From NCBI GenBank assembly GCA_030636545.1, contig DAOVWR010000037.1:1-10591 (forward strand): a DNA stretch of 10,591 bases. Reading direction: 5' to 3'. Positions within the stretch are counted from its first letter, which is position 1, and the number at the start of each line of letters is the position of its first letter. The notes under the pieces are model-generated. The model searched no databases. It was given only the letters and a program-made list of their open reading frames with translations, and was not told where the DNA came from. This DNA is from Mycoplasmatota bacterium. Its GTDB lineage: Bacteria; Bacillota_I; Bacilli_A; Izemoplasmatales; Izemoplasmataceae. The position numbers were made by a program, and so were the translations under genes. Shown in pieces: positions 1-7,683 of the stretch.

Positions 1-22
1 CTAATATATCAAAATTAGTCAT
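1..22 (-). CDS. 5' end of an unidentified leftward gene (partial)
   Basis: Only the first seven codons lie inside the window; they read MTNFDIL and run off the left edge. The start is supported by a strong ribosome binding site, AAAGGAG (complement of about 30-36), seven bases before the ATG. A TGCTATAAT extended -10 element (complement of 42-50) lies just upstream, although it would give a very short leader. The gene would be divergent from nrdJ. Seven residues are too few to suggest a function, and a chance ATG behind a chance ribosome binding site cannot be excluded. Confidence 0.5.
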
Positions 23-231
23 AATATCACTCCTTTTCATAATTATAGCATAATATAGAGTTGCATTTACATAGAATAAATATATTTTTTACGTATAAAG
101 AAAAATTAATAAAAATATATTTCCATTCTAGTTTACTATTGTTATAATTAAAAAGTAAATAAAATTAAATTATAAATCTATTCAAAAAAAACTTTTTTTA
201 TTTTTTGGCTAAATAGAGCGACTTCACAGTG

Positions 232-261
232 TTGATGAAATGTCAAGACTGTTATTATAAT
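232..261 (+). promoter_or_regulatory. Probable nrdJ promoter
   Basis: TTGATG (232-237) and TATAAT (256-261) are separated by 18 bases, giving a predicted transcript start near 268 and a leader of about 50 bases. A second TATAAT at 273-278 has a poorer -35. The short inverted repeat TTGA-N7-TCAA (232-246) overlaps the -35 and could be an operator, but it is too short to trust. The remaining intergenic DNA from 23 to 231 is AT-rich, with homopolymer runs near 183-215 and another TATAAT at 143-148. No riboswitch-like fold, cobalamin box or coding frame was recognised there. Confidence 0.5.
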
Positions 262-317
262 TTATGTTATTATATAATTAATATACACTCTCTAATTTTT
301 ATAGGAGGCTTCAAATT

Positions 318-2852
318 GTGAGAAAATATAGTCCTGAATTAATCGAAAAACTGAATAATGATATTAAAAGTGATTTTCCTCACTTATTTCCAATAACTGA
401 TGACATGGAAAAATCTTTTTCTGGAGTGTCTAGACTTGTTATGTTGGACAGGTACACTCAAAAAGATTTATCACTAGAAACACTGTCAGTAGGCGATTTA
501 GTTATAACTATCGTTAAAGATGATCCCAAATTTCCTGCTAGAGGAATTGGGAATATTTTAGAGATAAATGGAGACTATGTAATTATTAAGCTTGAAGAAG
601 AATATCTTGGAACTGCTGAAGATGCTGATTCTTTTGGTTGTATTAGACGATCAAAAAGAATTATTGATAAGCCTTTAGAGTTATATTTTGAACAAATTGC
701 TAAAAGATTAGCTCATCATCTTGGTGAAGATGAAGATGAGCAAACAATAAAAGATTTTTATGATGAAGTATCTACTTTAAACTTGGTTCCAGCAGGAAGA
801 GTCTTATTTGGTGCTGGGAGCAATACTAATGTTACATATTTCAATTGTTTTGTTATGCCTTTTATTCATGATTCAAGAGGTGGAATAAGTGATCACCGTA
901 AACAAGTAATGGAAATTATGAGTCGTGGTGGTGGAGTTGGGACAAACGGATCTTCATTACGTCCTAAAAACTCATTAGCTAAAGGCGTTAACGGTAAATC
1001 AAGTGGAGCAGTTAGTTGGCTACATGATTTATCAGAATTAACACATTTAGTTGAACAAGGTGGGTCTCGAAGAGGTGCGCAAATGATAATGCTATCTGAT
1101 TGGCACCCTGATATTGTTCAATTTATTATTTCTAAAATGCAAAATCCAAAAATTCTTCAATTCTTAATTGATACTATTAAAGAACCTTCAATTGTTGCTG
1201 CTGCAAAAGCAAAATTGAAATTTGTTCCGTTAAGTGAATCAGAAATTCAAATAAATGAGTATATTTTAGAACAAGCAAATATTAATCCAGGTATATTTAC
1301 TAAAGAAATTGTCGATTCAGCATTCGAAAGAATCAACAAAGGTGGGCATTATCAGGTGAATAACTCCGAATTCTTATCAGGAGCTAATATTTCTGTTGCT
1401 ATTACTAAAGAATTTATGGAAGCAGTTACTTCAGATTTAGATTATGATCTAAGATTTCCTGACGTTGATACATATAAAGGCGATGAAAAACAAGCCTATG
1501 ATGATCAATGGATGCATGTTGGAGATGTTAGAGAATGGGAAAGAATGGGCTTCCGTGTTAAAACATATCATACATTACGAGCAAAAGAACTTTGGAATCT
1601 AATCAATATTTGCGCTACATATTCCGCAGAACCAGGAATATTCTTTATTGATAACGCCAATGAAATGACAAATGCTAAAGGATATGGACAAAAAGTTGTT
1701 TGTACTAATCCTTGTGGAGAACAACCTCTTGCCCCTTACTCAGTTTGCAACCTAGCAGCTATAAACCTTGCTAATATGGTAGATAAGAAAAAAGCCGATG
1801 TAGATTGGTCTAAACTTGAAAAAACGATTAAAACAGCAATTAAGATGCAAGATAATGTAATTGATAAAACAACTTATTTCCTAGATGATAACAAATATCA
1901 AGCTTTAGGAGAACGTCGTATAGGGCTTGGAATAATGGGATTACACGATTTGCTTATTTGGTGTAATAAACGTTATGGATCTCCTGAAGGATTGAAATTA
2001 GTTGATGAATTATTTAGTTTTATGGCTACAAATGCTTATGAAGCATCAATTGAAATCGCTAAAGAAAAGGGATCTTTCCCATTCTTAGAAGAATTTGGTA
2101 GTAGAGAACAGTTCATTGAAAGTGGCTATATGAAAAAACTACCTGAATACATTAGAAATAATATTTTAAAATATGGAATAAGAAATTCACACCTATTAAC
2201 TATCGCACCGACAGGATCTACTGGTACAATGGTAGGAGTCTCAACTGGACTAGAGCCATATTTCGCATTTACTTATTACCGTAGTGGTAGGTTAGGTAAA
2301 TTTATTGAAGTTAATGCTCCAATTGTAGATGAATATTTAAAAGTATATCCAGGTTATACCAAAAGCACTTTACCTGATATATTTATAAGCGCAATGGAAC
2401 TCCCTCCTGAAGAACATGTTGATTTCCAATGTGCTATTCAAAACTGGGTAGATTCATCTATTTCTAAGACAGTTAATGCTCCAAAGGGTTATACTGTTGA
2501 AGAAGTTGAACAAGTATATATGAGATTATATAAAGGTGGAGCTAAAGGTGGAACTGTATATGTAGACGGAAGTAGAGATTCTCAAGTTCTTACCTTATCT
2601 AAAGAGGAAGATGAAAAAATTACATCTCCTAAACAAGTAGATATTGAGGAATTAGGTGTTATTTTAGATGAAGAGAAAAAAGAACCTAAGCCCCAATCTA
2701 AAACAAAAGGTTTAAGATCTGATAGACAAGACCGTAATATTGGTGTAGATGTTGGAGATATTTGTCCAATATGTCTTGAAGGTACTGTTGAAAACTTAGG
2801 TGGATGTCATACTTGTACAAATTGTAATGCACAATTAAAATGTGGACTTTAA
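318..2852 (+). CDS. nrdJ: Adenosylcobalamin-dependent (class II) ribonucleotide reductase
   Basis: This enzyme reduces ribonucleotides to deoxyribonucleotides for DNA synthesis in the cytoplasm, using adenosylcobalamin to generate the thiyl radical, so it needs neither oxygen nor a separate radical subunit. The 844 residues match the long Bacillus-type NrdJ. An N-terminal segment with a small beta-rich region (about 57-97) is followed by the ten-stranded barrel. Visible landmarks are the redox cysteine in FNCF (C177), the finger-loop motif NPCGEQ (N464, thiyl C466, E468), VCNL (C477, probably not the redox partner) and the phosphate-binding stretch TIAPTGSTGTMVG (628-640). The C-terminal tail has CPIC (C816, C819) and C830, C833, C836 and C842, which fits a zinc-binding and reducing tail. 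The start is GTG, behind AGGAGG (303-308) with a nine-base spacer. The gene stands alone between its own promoter and terminator. No cobalamin riboswitch was seen upstream. Confidence 0.95.
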   Translation: MRKYSPELIEKLNNDIKSDFPHLFPITDDMEKSFSGVSRLVMLDRYTQKDLSLETLSVGDLVITIVKDDPKFPARGIGNILEINGDYVIIKLEEEYLGTAEDADSFGCIRRSKRIIDKPLELYFEQIAKRLAHHLGEDEDEQTIKDFYDEVSTLNLVPAGRVLFGAGSNTNVTYFNCFVMPFIHDSRGGISDHRKQVMEIMSRGGGVGTNGSSLRPKNSLAKGVNGKSSGAVSWLHDLSELTHLVEQGGSRRGAQMIMLSDWHPDIVQFIISKMQNPKILQFLIDTIKEPSIVAAAKAKLKFVPLSESEIQINEYILEQANINPGIFTKEIVDSAFERINKGGHYQVNNSEFLSGANISVAITKEFMEAVTSDLDYDLRFPDVDTYKGDEKQAYDDQWMHVGDVREWERMGFRVKTYHTLRAKELWNLINICATYSAEPGIFFIDNANEMTNAKGYGQKVVCTNPCGEQPLAPYSVCNLAAINLANMVDKKKADVDWSKLEKTIKTAIKMQDNVIDKTTYFLDDNKYQALGERRIGLGIMGLHDLLIWCNKRYGSPEGLKLVDELFSFMATNAYEASIEIAKEKGSFPFLEEFGSREQFIESGYMKKLPEYIRNNILKYGIRNSHLLTIAPTGSTGTMVGVSTGLEPYFAFTYYRSGRLGKFIEVNAPIVDEYLKVYPGYTKSTLPDIFISAMELPPEEHVDFQCAIQNWVDSSISKTVNAPKGYTVEEVEQVYMRLYKGGAKGGTVYVDGSRDSQVLTLSKEEDEKITSPKQVDIEELGVILDEEKKEPKPQSKTKGLRSDRQDRNIGVDVGDICPICLEGTVENLGGCHTCTNCNAQLKCGL

Positions 2853-2880
2853 AAAAGCGCTAAACAGCGCTTTTTTTATT
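2851..2880 (+). terminator. Intrinsic terminator of nrdJ
   Basis: AGCGCT (2856-2861) and AGCGCT (2866-2871) form a GC-rich stem around the loop AAAC, followed by a run of T. The flanking A run and T run extend the stem. The hairpin starts within the nrdJ stop codon, and the A run could make it work in both directions. Confidence 0.9.
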
Positions 2881-2909
2881 GTTTCACTACTTATAATCTA
2901 TGATATAAT
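2881..2909 (+). promoter_or_regulatory. Probable hflX promoter with extended -10
   Basis: TGATATAAT (2901-2909) is a consensus extended -10 element. The -35 is weak (GTTTCA, 2881-2886, spacer 17). It lies between the nrdJ terminator and hflX and predicts a transcript start near 2916, so hflX is probably transcribed independently of nrdJ. Confidence 0.65.
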
Positions 2910-2929
2910 ACAGCTAAAGAGGTGGTTTT

Positions 2930-4171
2930 ATGTACAAAGCAATACTAGTTGGCGCAAATTTATATAGTGATGGTCTAATTAATTACTATATGGAAGAATT
3001 AGAAAGCCTTGCATTGGCACGAGAAATTGAGGTTTTATACTCAATTACTCAAGCTTTAAATAAAATTTCCGCAAAATTTTATATTGGCTCTGGAAAAGTA
3101 CTAGAAATTAGAACATTTGTTGAAAATCTCGATGCCGATATTGTTATTTTTAATAATGAGTTATCTGGATCACAGATAAGGAACTTAGAAAAGGAAATTG
3201 GAGTAAGAGTTATTGACAGAACATTGTTAATACTTGATATTTTTGCCTCAAGAGCAAAAACTAAAGAAGCAATGCTTCAAGTAGAAATAGCTCAACTAGA
3301 GTATATGTTACCTAGATTATCAGGATTAGCCGAATCTCTTGGAAGGCAACAAGGTGGAATTGGGTCTCGTGGTCCTGGTGAAAAGAAATTAGAACTAGAT
3401 AGAAGACGTATCATGTCAGAACGTTCAAGACTAAAAAAAGAATTAATTGAAATAGTGAAAGCTCGAAAAATACAAAGAAGAAACAGAACTAAATCAAGCA
3501 TCAAGAAAATAGCTATTGTTGGATATACAAATGCTGGTAAATCCACTCTCTTAAACGCTTTAATAGATTTTACTCATAGAGATATTGATAAGCAAGTGTA
3601 TGTTGAAGACATGCTTTTTGCGACTCTTGAAACATCTACTAGACACATTATTCTCAATAATAATAAAGAGTTTATTGCGACTGATACAGTTGGATTTGTT
3701 TCAAATTTACCTCATAATCTTGTAGAATCATTTAAATCTACTCTTGAAGAGATCACAGAAGCTGATTTCTTAGTTCATGTTGTTGATACGAGTAATGAAT
3801 TTTATGAAAAACAAATAGAAGTTACTAATAAAACCCTTGAAGAAATTGGTGTTCATGATATTCCGGTAATATACATCTATAACAAATATGATTTAATAAA
3901 CAAAGAAATTAAACCTCTTCATTACCCGAGTGTAATCGTTTCTTTGTTAGAAACAGAAGGAATTAGAAAAGTCATAAATATTATTGAAAGAGAATTATTT
4001 AAAGATTATGAGCTAGTATCACTTCTAATTCCATATACTGAAGGTGAATTAGTATCATATTTCAATGAACACAATCATATTATAAGCCAAAAGCACACTA
4101 ATGAAGGGACTTTGCTAGAACTCGAACTAGATCAAAGAACAAAATCAAAATATACAAGTTATATTAAATAG
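2930..4171 (+). CDS. hflX: GTPase HflX, ribosome-associated
   Basis: HflX is a translational GTPase-superfamily protein that binds the large ribosomal subunit and, in studied bacteria, splits stalled or heat-damaged 70S ribosomes. The 413 residues show the N-terminal HflX domain (about 1-120), with the family motif IGSRGPGE (144-151) before a charged helical linker (about 152-190). The G domain follows: G1 GYTNAGKST (198-206), switch region ATLETS (231-236), G3 DTVGF (252-256) and G4 NKYD (318-321). G5 appears as VSLLETEG instead of the usual SA-containing form. A short C-terminal domain (about 360-413) completes the protein. The ATG is preceded by GAGGTGG (2919-2925) with a four-base spacer. 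The stop is TAG, the only non-TAA stop in the window. The gene appears monocistronic and ends in a terminator shared with dusB. Confidence 0.95.
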   Translation: MYKAILVGANLYSDGLINYYMEELESLALAREIEVLYSITQALNKISAKFYIGSGKVLEIRTFVENLDADIVIFNNELSGSQIRNLEKEIGVRVIDRTLLILDIFASRAKTKEAMLQVEIAQLEYMLPRLSGLAESLGRQQGGIGSRGPGEKKLELDRRRIMSERSRLKKELIEIVKARKIQRRNRTKSSIKKIAIVGYTNAGKSTLLNALIDFTHRDIDKQVYVEDMLFATLETSTRHIILNNNKEFIATDTVGFVSNLPHNLVESFKSTLEEITEADFLVHVVDTSNEFYEKQIEVTNKTLEEIGVHDIPVIYIYNKYDLINKEIKPLHYPSVIVSLLETEGIRKVINIIERELFKDYELVSLLIPYTEGELVSYFNEHNHIISQKHTNEGTLLELELDQRTKSKYTSYIK

Positions 4172-4201
4172 CATAAAACAATTGATAATTACTTGTATTA
4201 T

Positions 4202-4240
4202 AAAAACACTGTCTTCCAGAAACTGGAAACAGTGTTTTTT
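4202..4240. terminator. Bidirectional terminator between hflX and dusB
   Basis: AAAAACACTGT (4202-4212) pairs with ACAGTGTTTTT (4229-4239), and TTCCAG (4214-4219) pairs with CTGGAA (4223-4228) around the loop AAA, with C4213 bulged. There is an A run on the left and a T run on the right, so it can end both the rightward hflX and the leftward dusB transcripts. Confidence 0.92.
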
Positions 4241-4252
4241 TGCACTTAAATT

Positions 4253-5230
4253 TTAATCCTTATCTAAATATTCAATATATTCATCAAACAATTCTATAAG
4301 TTCTTTTTTTGTTTTTAAATGAGATATCCTTCTTTTAACATGAGTGGCTCCTCTTAGCCCTTTTACATACCAAGCTGCGTGACTTCTCATTTCTAATAAT
4401 GCTATTTTTTCACCTTTTAAATCAATTAGTTTATTCATATGATCGATTAAATGTTTAATTTTTTCTTGATAAGGAATATCTTTTTGATATTTTCCTGTTT
4501 CTAAGTATTCTATTGTTTGTTTAACAAGCCAGGGATTTCCTAAAACACCTCTACCTATCATTACAGCATCACAATTAGTTTCTTTAATCATTCTTTCTGC
4601 ATCTTCAGGAGTTAGAACATCTCCATTACCAATTACTGGAATATTTACTGCTTCTTTTACTTGTCTTATTGTTTCCCAATCAGCTTCTCCAGTATACATT
4701 TGAACTCTAGTTCTACCATGAACTGCGATTGCTTTTGCTCCGGCTTTTTCGCATAATTTAGCTATTTCTACAGCAAAGATTGTATTTGAATCCCAACCAG
4801 TTCTCATTTTAACTGTTACTGGTTTCTTGACACTTTCAACAACTGCTTTTACGATTTCATAAATCTTATTAGGATTCAATAATAATTTTGCTCCTGCATC
4901 ACTTTTTACTACTTTAGAAACAGGACATCCCATGTTTATATCAATAATATCACAATCAGATTCTTGATCAATGATAATAGCGCCTCTTACAATACTGTCT
5001 TTATCTCCACCAAAAACCTGCATCGATAAAGGTCTTTCCTCTGGTACTACTTTAATCATTTTCATTGTTTTTTCGTTTCGGTAGTTTAATGCTCTATCAC
5101 TTACCATTTCCGCATAAACAAGCCCCGCACCAAATTCTTTCATAATGGTACGAAAGGCAATATTTGAAACTCCTGCCATAGGAGCTATAACTATTTTATT
5201 CTTAATTTCAATATTTCCGATTTTAAACAT
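4253..5230 (-). CDS. dusB: tRNA-dihydrouridine synthase (DusB type)
   Basis: This flavoenzyme uses FMN and NADPH to reduce particular uridines in the tRNA D-loop to dihydrouridine. Counting from the chosen ATG, the 325 residues start with the TIM-barrel FMN motif APMAGV (16-21). The catalytic cysteine is C102 in GCPVSK, followed by the substrate and FMN motif KMRTGW (141-146), HGRT (171-174), NGDV (202-205) and GRGVLGNPW (226-234). A helical C-terminal tRNA-binding domain follows from about residue 240. An upstream in-frame GTG (5239) would add three residues, but it sits one base from the AAAGGA ribosome binding site (complement of 5241-5246), too close to use. The ATG at 5230 is ten bases away and gives MFKIGNIE, as in Bacillus relatives. 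The paralogue label DusB rests on overall similarity. The gene appears monocistronic. Confidence 0.93.
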   Translation of the reverse strand: MFKIGNIEIKNKIVIAPMAGVSNIAFRTIMKEFGAGLVYAEMVSDRALNYRNEKTMKMIKVVPEERPLSMQVFGGDKDSIVRGAIIIDQESDCDIIDINMGCPVSKVVKSDAGAKLLLNPNKIYEIVKAVVESVKKPVTVKMRTGWDSNTIFAVEIAKLCEKAGAKAIAVHGRTRVQMYTGEADWETIRQVKEAVNIPVIGNGDVLTPEDAERMIKETNCDAVMIGRGVLGNPWLVKQTIEYLETGKYQKDIPYQEKIKHLIDHMNKLIDLKGEKIALLEMRSHAAWYVKGLRGATHVKRRISHLKTKKELIELFDEYIEYLDKD

Positions 5231-5261
5231 CTTATGCACTTCCTTTATTTTAGCACTTTAT

Positions 5262-5290
5262 ATTGTAATCAAAATTTTAGATAAATGCAA
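5262..5290 (-). promoter_or_regulatory. Probable dusB promoter
   Basis: On the minus strand, TTGCAT (complement of 5285-5290) and TACAAT (complement of 5262-5267) are separated by 17 bases. The transcript start would be near 5255, giving a short leader containing AAAGGA. It is back-to-back with the hslO promoter. Confidence 0.6.
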
Positions 5291-5299
5291 TGTGTTTAA

Positions 5300-5328
5300 T
5301 ATATTTTTAACATCTTTAGTGATATAAT
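5300..5328 (+). promoter_or_regulatory. Probable hslO promoter with extended -10
   Basis: TGATATAAT (5320-5328) is the same extended -10 sequence seen upstream of hflX; the -35 position (5300-5305) is poor. The -10 overlaps the in-frame ATG at 5327, which therefore cannot be the start codon if this promoter is used. Confidence 0.6.
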
Positions 5329-5344
5329 GTTTTTGGTGATATTT

Positions 5345-6214
5345 ATGAAAGATTATTTAATTAAAGCTTACGGATTCAATGGAACAGTACGTATTTATAC
5401 CGCAGTAACTACTAATTTAGTAGCTCATGCTCAAGAAATACATGATTTATGGCCAACAAGTGCTGCCGCTCTTGGTAGATTACTTACTAACTCAGTAATT
5501 ATGGGTGCAATGTATAGCGAAGATCAAGAACTGACAATTAGAGTTGTTGGGGATGGCCCGATTGGTGAAATAGTAGCTACTACTACAAGTTATGGAGAGG
5601 TTAGGGGATATGTTTCTAATCCTCATGTTTTTCTACAATACAATAGTGGAAAATTAAATGTTGGACAAGCAGTTGGAAATGGCTTTATTCACGTGACAAA
5701 GGATTTGAAAATTAGAAATATGTTTACTAGCTCAGCAAAAATTCAAACAGGTGAAATAGCTGAAGATTTTGCCTATTATTTCACAGTAAGTGAACAAATA
5801 CCTAGTGCAGTAGGATTAGGTGTATTAGTAAATGATGATAATAAAATATTAAGCAGTGGCGGCTTTATCTTACAGGTAATGCCTGGATGTAAAGAAGAAA
5901 CTCTTAAAGAAATAGAAGAAACTCTCAAAAATATAATGCCAGTTAGTGAAATGGTTCAAAAAGGTTATACTCCAGAAGATATTATGAATGAAATAACAGG
6001 TAATAGTTATCAATTCTTACAAAAATTAGACTTAAACTATTATTGCACTTGTTCAAGAGAAAAATTTGAAAAGGGATTAATATCTCTGGGAAAACTTCAA
6101 CTTGAAGAAGTAAAAAAAGAAGATGGAAAAATCGAAACAACATGTCATTTCTGTAATTCAAAATACAAATTTGATAAAAAAGATCTTCAGAATCTTATAA
6201 ATGAAGCAAAATAA
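5345..6214 (+). CDS. hslO: Hsp33 redox-regulated chaperonin
   Basis: Hsp33 is a cytoplasmic holdase that is inactive when reduced and zinc-bound. Oxidative stress with heat or bleach forms disulfides and unfolds the redox switch, which exposes the client-binding surface. The 289 residues contain the N-terminal Hsp33 core (about 1-180), including GDGPIGEI (69-76) and GFIHVTKD (113-120). A linker follows, then the zinc switch C234-x-C236 with C267-x-x-C270, so all four redox cysteines are present. The start is placed at ATG 5345 because GGTGAT (5335-5340) lies four bases upstream and the resulting MKDYLIKAYG matches the family N-terminus. An in-frame ATG at 5327 would overlap the promoter -10. 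The stop codon is part of the terminator stem. The gene is transcribed alone and converges on glnA. Confidence 0.95.
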   Translation: MKDYLIKAYGFNGTVRIYTAVTTNLVAHAQEIHDLWPTSAAALGRLLTNSVIMGAMYSEDQELTIRVVGDGPIGEIVATTTSYGEVRGYVSNPHVFLQYNSGKLNVGQAVGNGFIHVTKDLKIRNMFTSSAKIQTGEIAEDFAYYFTVSEQIPSAVGLGVLVNDDNKILSSGGFILQVMPGCKEETLKEIEETLKNIMPVSEMVQKGYTPEDIMNEITGNSYQFLQKLDLNYYCTCSREKFEKGLISLGKLQLEEVKKEDGKIETTCHFCNSKYKFDKKDLQNLINEAK

Positions 6215-6236
6215 AAGAGCCGATTGGCTCTTTTTT
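6213..6236. terminator. Bidirectional terminator between hslO and glnA
   Basis: AAAAGAGCC (6213-6221) and GGCTCTTTT (6226-6234) enclose the loop GATT, with T runs on the right and A-rich sequence on the left. It starts inside the hslO stop codon and ends at the glnA stop codon, so one hairpin fills the entire intergenic space. Confidence 0.92.
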
Positions 6237-7576
6237 TATATTACTTTTAAATATTTATTTATTTCCCATTCAGAAACACTTTTACGGTAATCATCCCATT
6301 CTTTTTGTTTTGCGACAATATATCTATCAAATATATGATCTCCTAATGCTTCTTTAATGATTTCGCTATTTGCTAATTCTTTTACGGCATCTTTTAAATT
6401 TTCAGGAAGATTTTCTATTCCCATTGCTTCTCTATCTTTTCTTGATAAGTCGTAAAGATTCATATAAACACGCTCTTTACATTCTAAATTCTTTTCAATA
6501 CCTTCTAATCCACTAGCTAAAATCGCTGACATCGCTAAATATGGGTTTGTAGAAGGGTCTACACTTCTAATCTCAGTACGTGTTGCTTTACCTCTTTTTG
6601 CAGGAATTCTAATCATAGATGAACGATTTGCATCACTCCAAGAAATATAGCAAGGTGCTTCATAACCAGGTACTAATCGTTTATATGAATTTACGATAGG
6701 ATTTGTAATAGCTGTGAACGCTCTTGCATTATTCATTATTCCCGCTATCCATTGTAATGCTACGCTGCTTAATCCAATCTCTCCATTTGGATCATTAAAA
6801 GCGTTTTTTCCATCTAAATCAGTTAATGAACAGTTTGTATGCATTCCTGATCCATTTATTTCCGCAATCGGTTTTGGCATAAATGTCGCATGCAATCCAT
6901 GTCTTATCGCAATATTTTTAACTACAAGCTTAAATGTTTGTAAACTATCACATGCTTCAAGAGCATTTTCAAACATAAAATTGATTTCGTGTTGTCCGGG
7001 TGCTACTTCATGATGAGATGCTTCCATATTAAAGCCTATTTTCTCTAGTTCTAGCACTATATCTCTACGACAATCCTCGGCTCCATCAAGCGGTGCCAAG
7101 TCAAAGTATCCACCATTATCATTAAACTCTAACGTGGGTTCTCCTTTATCATCTAATTTAAACAAGAAAAACTCAGGTTCAACACCAATATTAAAAGATT
7201 TAAATCCTAATTTATGCATTTTCGCTAAATTTCTTTTTAACACATATCTTGGATCCCCTAAAAATGGTTCCCCGTTTGGTAAATAGATATCGCATATTAA
7301 TCTAGCTACCTTACCGTATGTTGTTTGTTCCCAAGATAAGATTAACCATGAATCAAAATCAGGTCTTAAATACATATCCGCCTCTTGGATACGTACAAAT
7401 CCATCAATTGAAGATCCATCAAACATTATCTCATTATTAAGTGCCTTGCCTAAAATACGAGCTGGTATTTCAACATTCTTAATAACACCATGAATATCAG
7501 TAAACATTAATCGAATATACTTCACATTTTCTTCTTTTGCATTTTTTAAAATTTCTTCGCTTGTATACTTAGCCAT
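6236..7576 (-). CDS. glnA: Glutamine synthetase type I (Bacillus-type GSI-alpha)
   Basis: Glutamine synthetase makes glutamine from glutamate, ammonia and ATP and is the main ammonium-assimilation enzyme. The 446 residues have a beta-grasp N-domain (about 15-100) containing FDGSSIDGF (52-60). The catalytic domain has metal ligands in GVEPEF (E133, E135), then HHEVAPGQHE (188-197), NGSGMH (241-246), the Glu-flap motif PGYEAP (303-308, E306) and RTEIRSVDP (333-341). The length is that of the short Bacillus form, which lacks the adenylylation insert. R62 lies where the B. subtilis glutamine-feedback arginine lies, so direct feedback inhibition is likely. The ATG follows AGGAGA (complement of 7581-7586). 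It is the last gene of a leftward block after glyA and an ANTAR gene, and is separated from the latter by a promoter and an attenuator. No GlnR or TnrA gene is in the window. Confidence 0.97.
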   Translation of the reverse strand: MAKYTSEEILKNAKEENVKYIRLMFTDIHGVIKNVEIPARILGKALNNEIMFDGSSIDGFVRIQEADMYLRPDFDSWLILSWEQTTYGKVARLICDIYLPNGEPFLGDPRYVLKRNLAKMHKLGFKSFNIGVEPEFFLFKLDDKGEPTLEFNDNGGYFDLAPLDGAEDCRRDIVLELEKIGFNMEASHHEVAPGQHEINFMFENALEACDSLQTFKLVVKNIAIRHGLHATFMPKPIAEINGSGMHTNCSLTDLDGKNAFNDPNGEIGLSSVALQWIAGIMNNARAFTAITNPIVNSYKRLVPGYEAPCYISWSDANRSSMIRIPAKRGKATRTEIRSVDPSTNPYLAMSAILASGLEGIEKNLECKERVYMNLYDLSRKDREAMGIENLPENLKDAVKELANSEIIKEALGDHIFDRYIVAKQKEWDDYRKSVSEWEINKYLKVI

Positions 7577-7589
7577 GTTATCTCCTTTT

Positions 7590-7636
7590 AATAAAATAAA
7601 AATGGTGCCTTTATGCGTTTAAGCATAGACACCATT
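7590..7636 (-). terminator. Regulated intrinsic terminator (attenuator) in the glnA leader
   Basis: Reading the minus strand, AATGGTGTCT (7636-7627) pairs with AGGCACCATT (7610-7601) with one G-U pair. ATGC (7626-7623) pairs with GCAT (7616-7613) around the loop TTAAAC, with two bulged A. A T-rich tract interrupted by single A follows (7600-7590), directly before the glnA ribosome binding site. It lies upstream of glnA and not after an operon, so it should block glnA unless relieved. Its 5' arm contains the second ANTAR loop, which gives a direct way for bound protein to prevent hairpin formation. Confidence 0.85.
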
Positions 7637-7675
7637 GTTTTTTATTATATGTTTTTTGTTAGACTCCATTGTCCA
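7626..7675 (-). promoter_or_regulatory. ANTAR-target RNA motif in the glnA leader (two hexaloops)
   Basis: The minus strand carries a 13-base motif twice: ACAATGGAGTCTA (7672-7660) and ACAATGGTGTCTA (7638-7626), 12 of 13 identical. The first folds as UGGAC, loop AAUGGA, GUCUA (7675-7660), a five-pair stem with one G-U pair. Its loop has A at position 1 and G at position 4, the known signature of ANTAR-bound hexaloops. The second has loop AAUGGU with the same A1/G4, but only two uninterrupted closing pairs (AC with GU) and a weak extension past a mismatch. The second loop (7636-7631) is also the 5' arm of the terminator, the usual antitermination arrangement for this family. The first helix is clear. 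The second depends on repetition and position more than on stem strength. Confidence 0.8.
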
Positions 7676-7683
7676 CTAGCTTA

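Noticed and set aside
183..215. A-run and T-run upstream of nrdJ as a terminator
   Set aside because: The A8-C-T7 stretch has no GC stem and no gene ends next to it; it is better explained by AT-rich composition.
232..300. NrdR boxes upstream of nrdJ
   Set aside because: Fragments such as ATACACT occur, but no pair of palindromic boxes at helical spacing could be made out.
273..354. Insertion or intein in NrdJ (residue numbers about 273-354, not bases) before EFLSGANISV
   Set aside because: The stretch after KMQNP is also present in Bacillus-type NrdJ as I remember it, and no intein splice motifs are seen; it is normal for this subfamily.
3292..3546. 84-codon open frame on the minus strand inside hflX
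   Set aside because: It lies wholly within the conserved HflX linker and G1 region on the opposite strand, has no ribosome binding site and resembles no protein; it is a shadow frame.
5145..5327. 60-codon rightward open frame over the dusB start and the intergenic region
   Set aside because: It is antisense to the conserved dusB N-terminus and crosses both the dusB and hslO promoters; no ribosome binding site supports it.
6714..7013. 99-codon rightward open frame inside glnA
   Set aside because: It is antisense to the glutamine synthetase active-site region and is explained by codon constraints of glnA.
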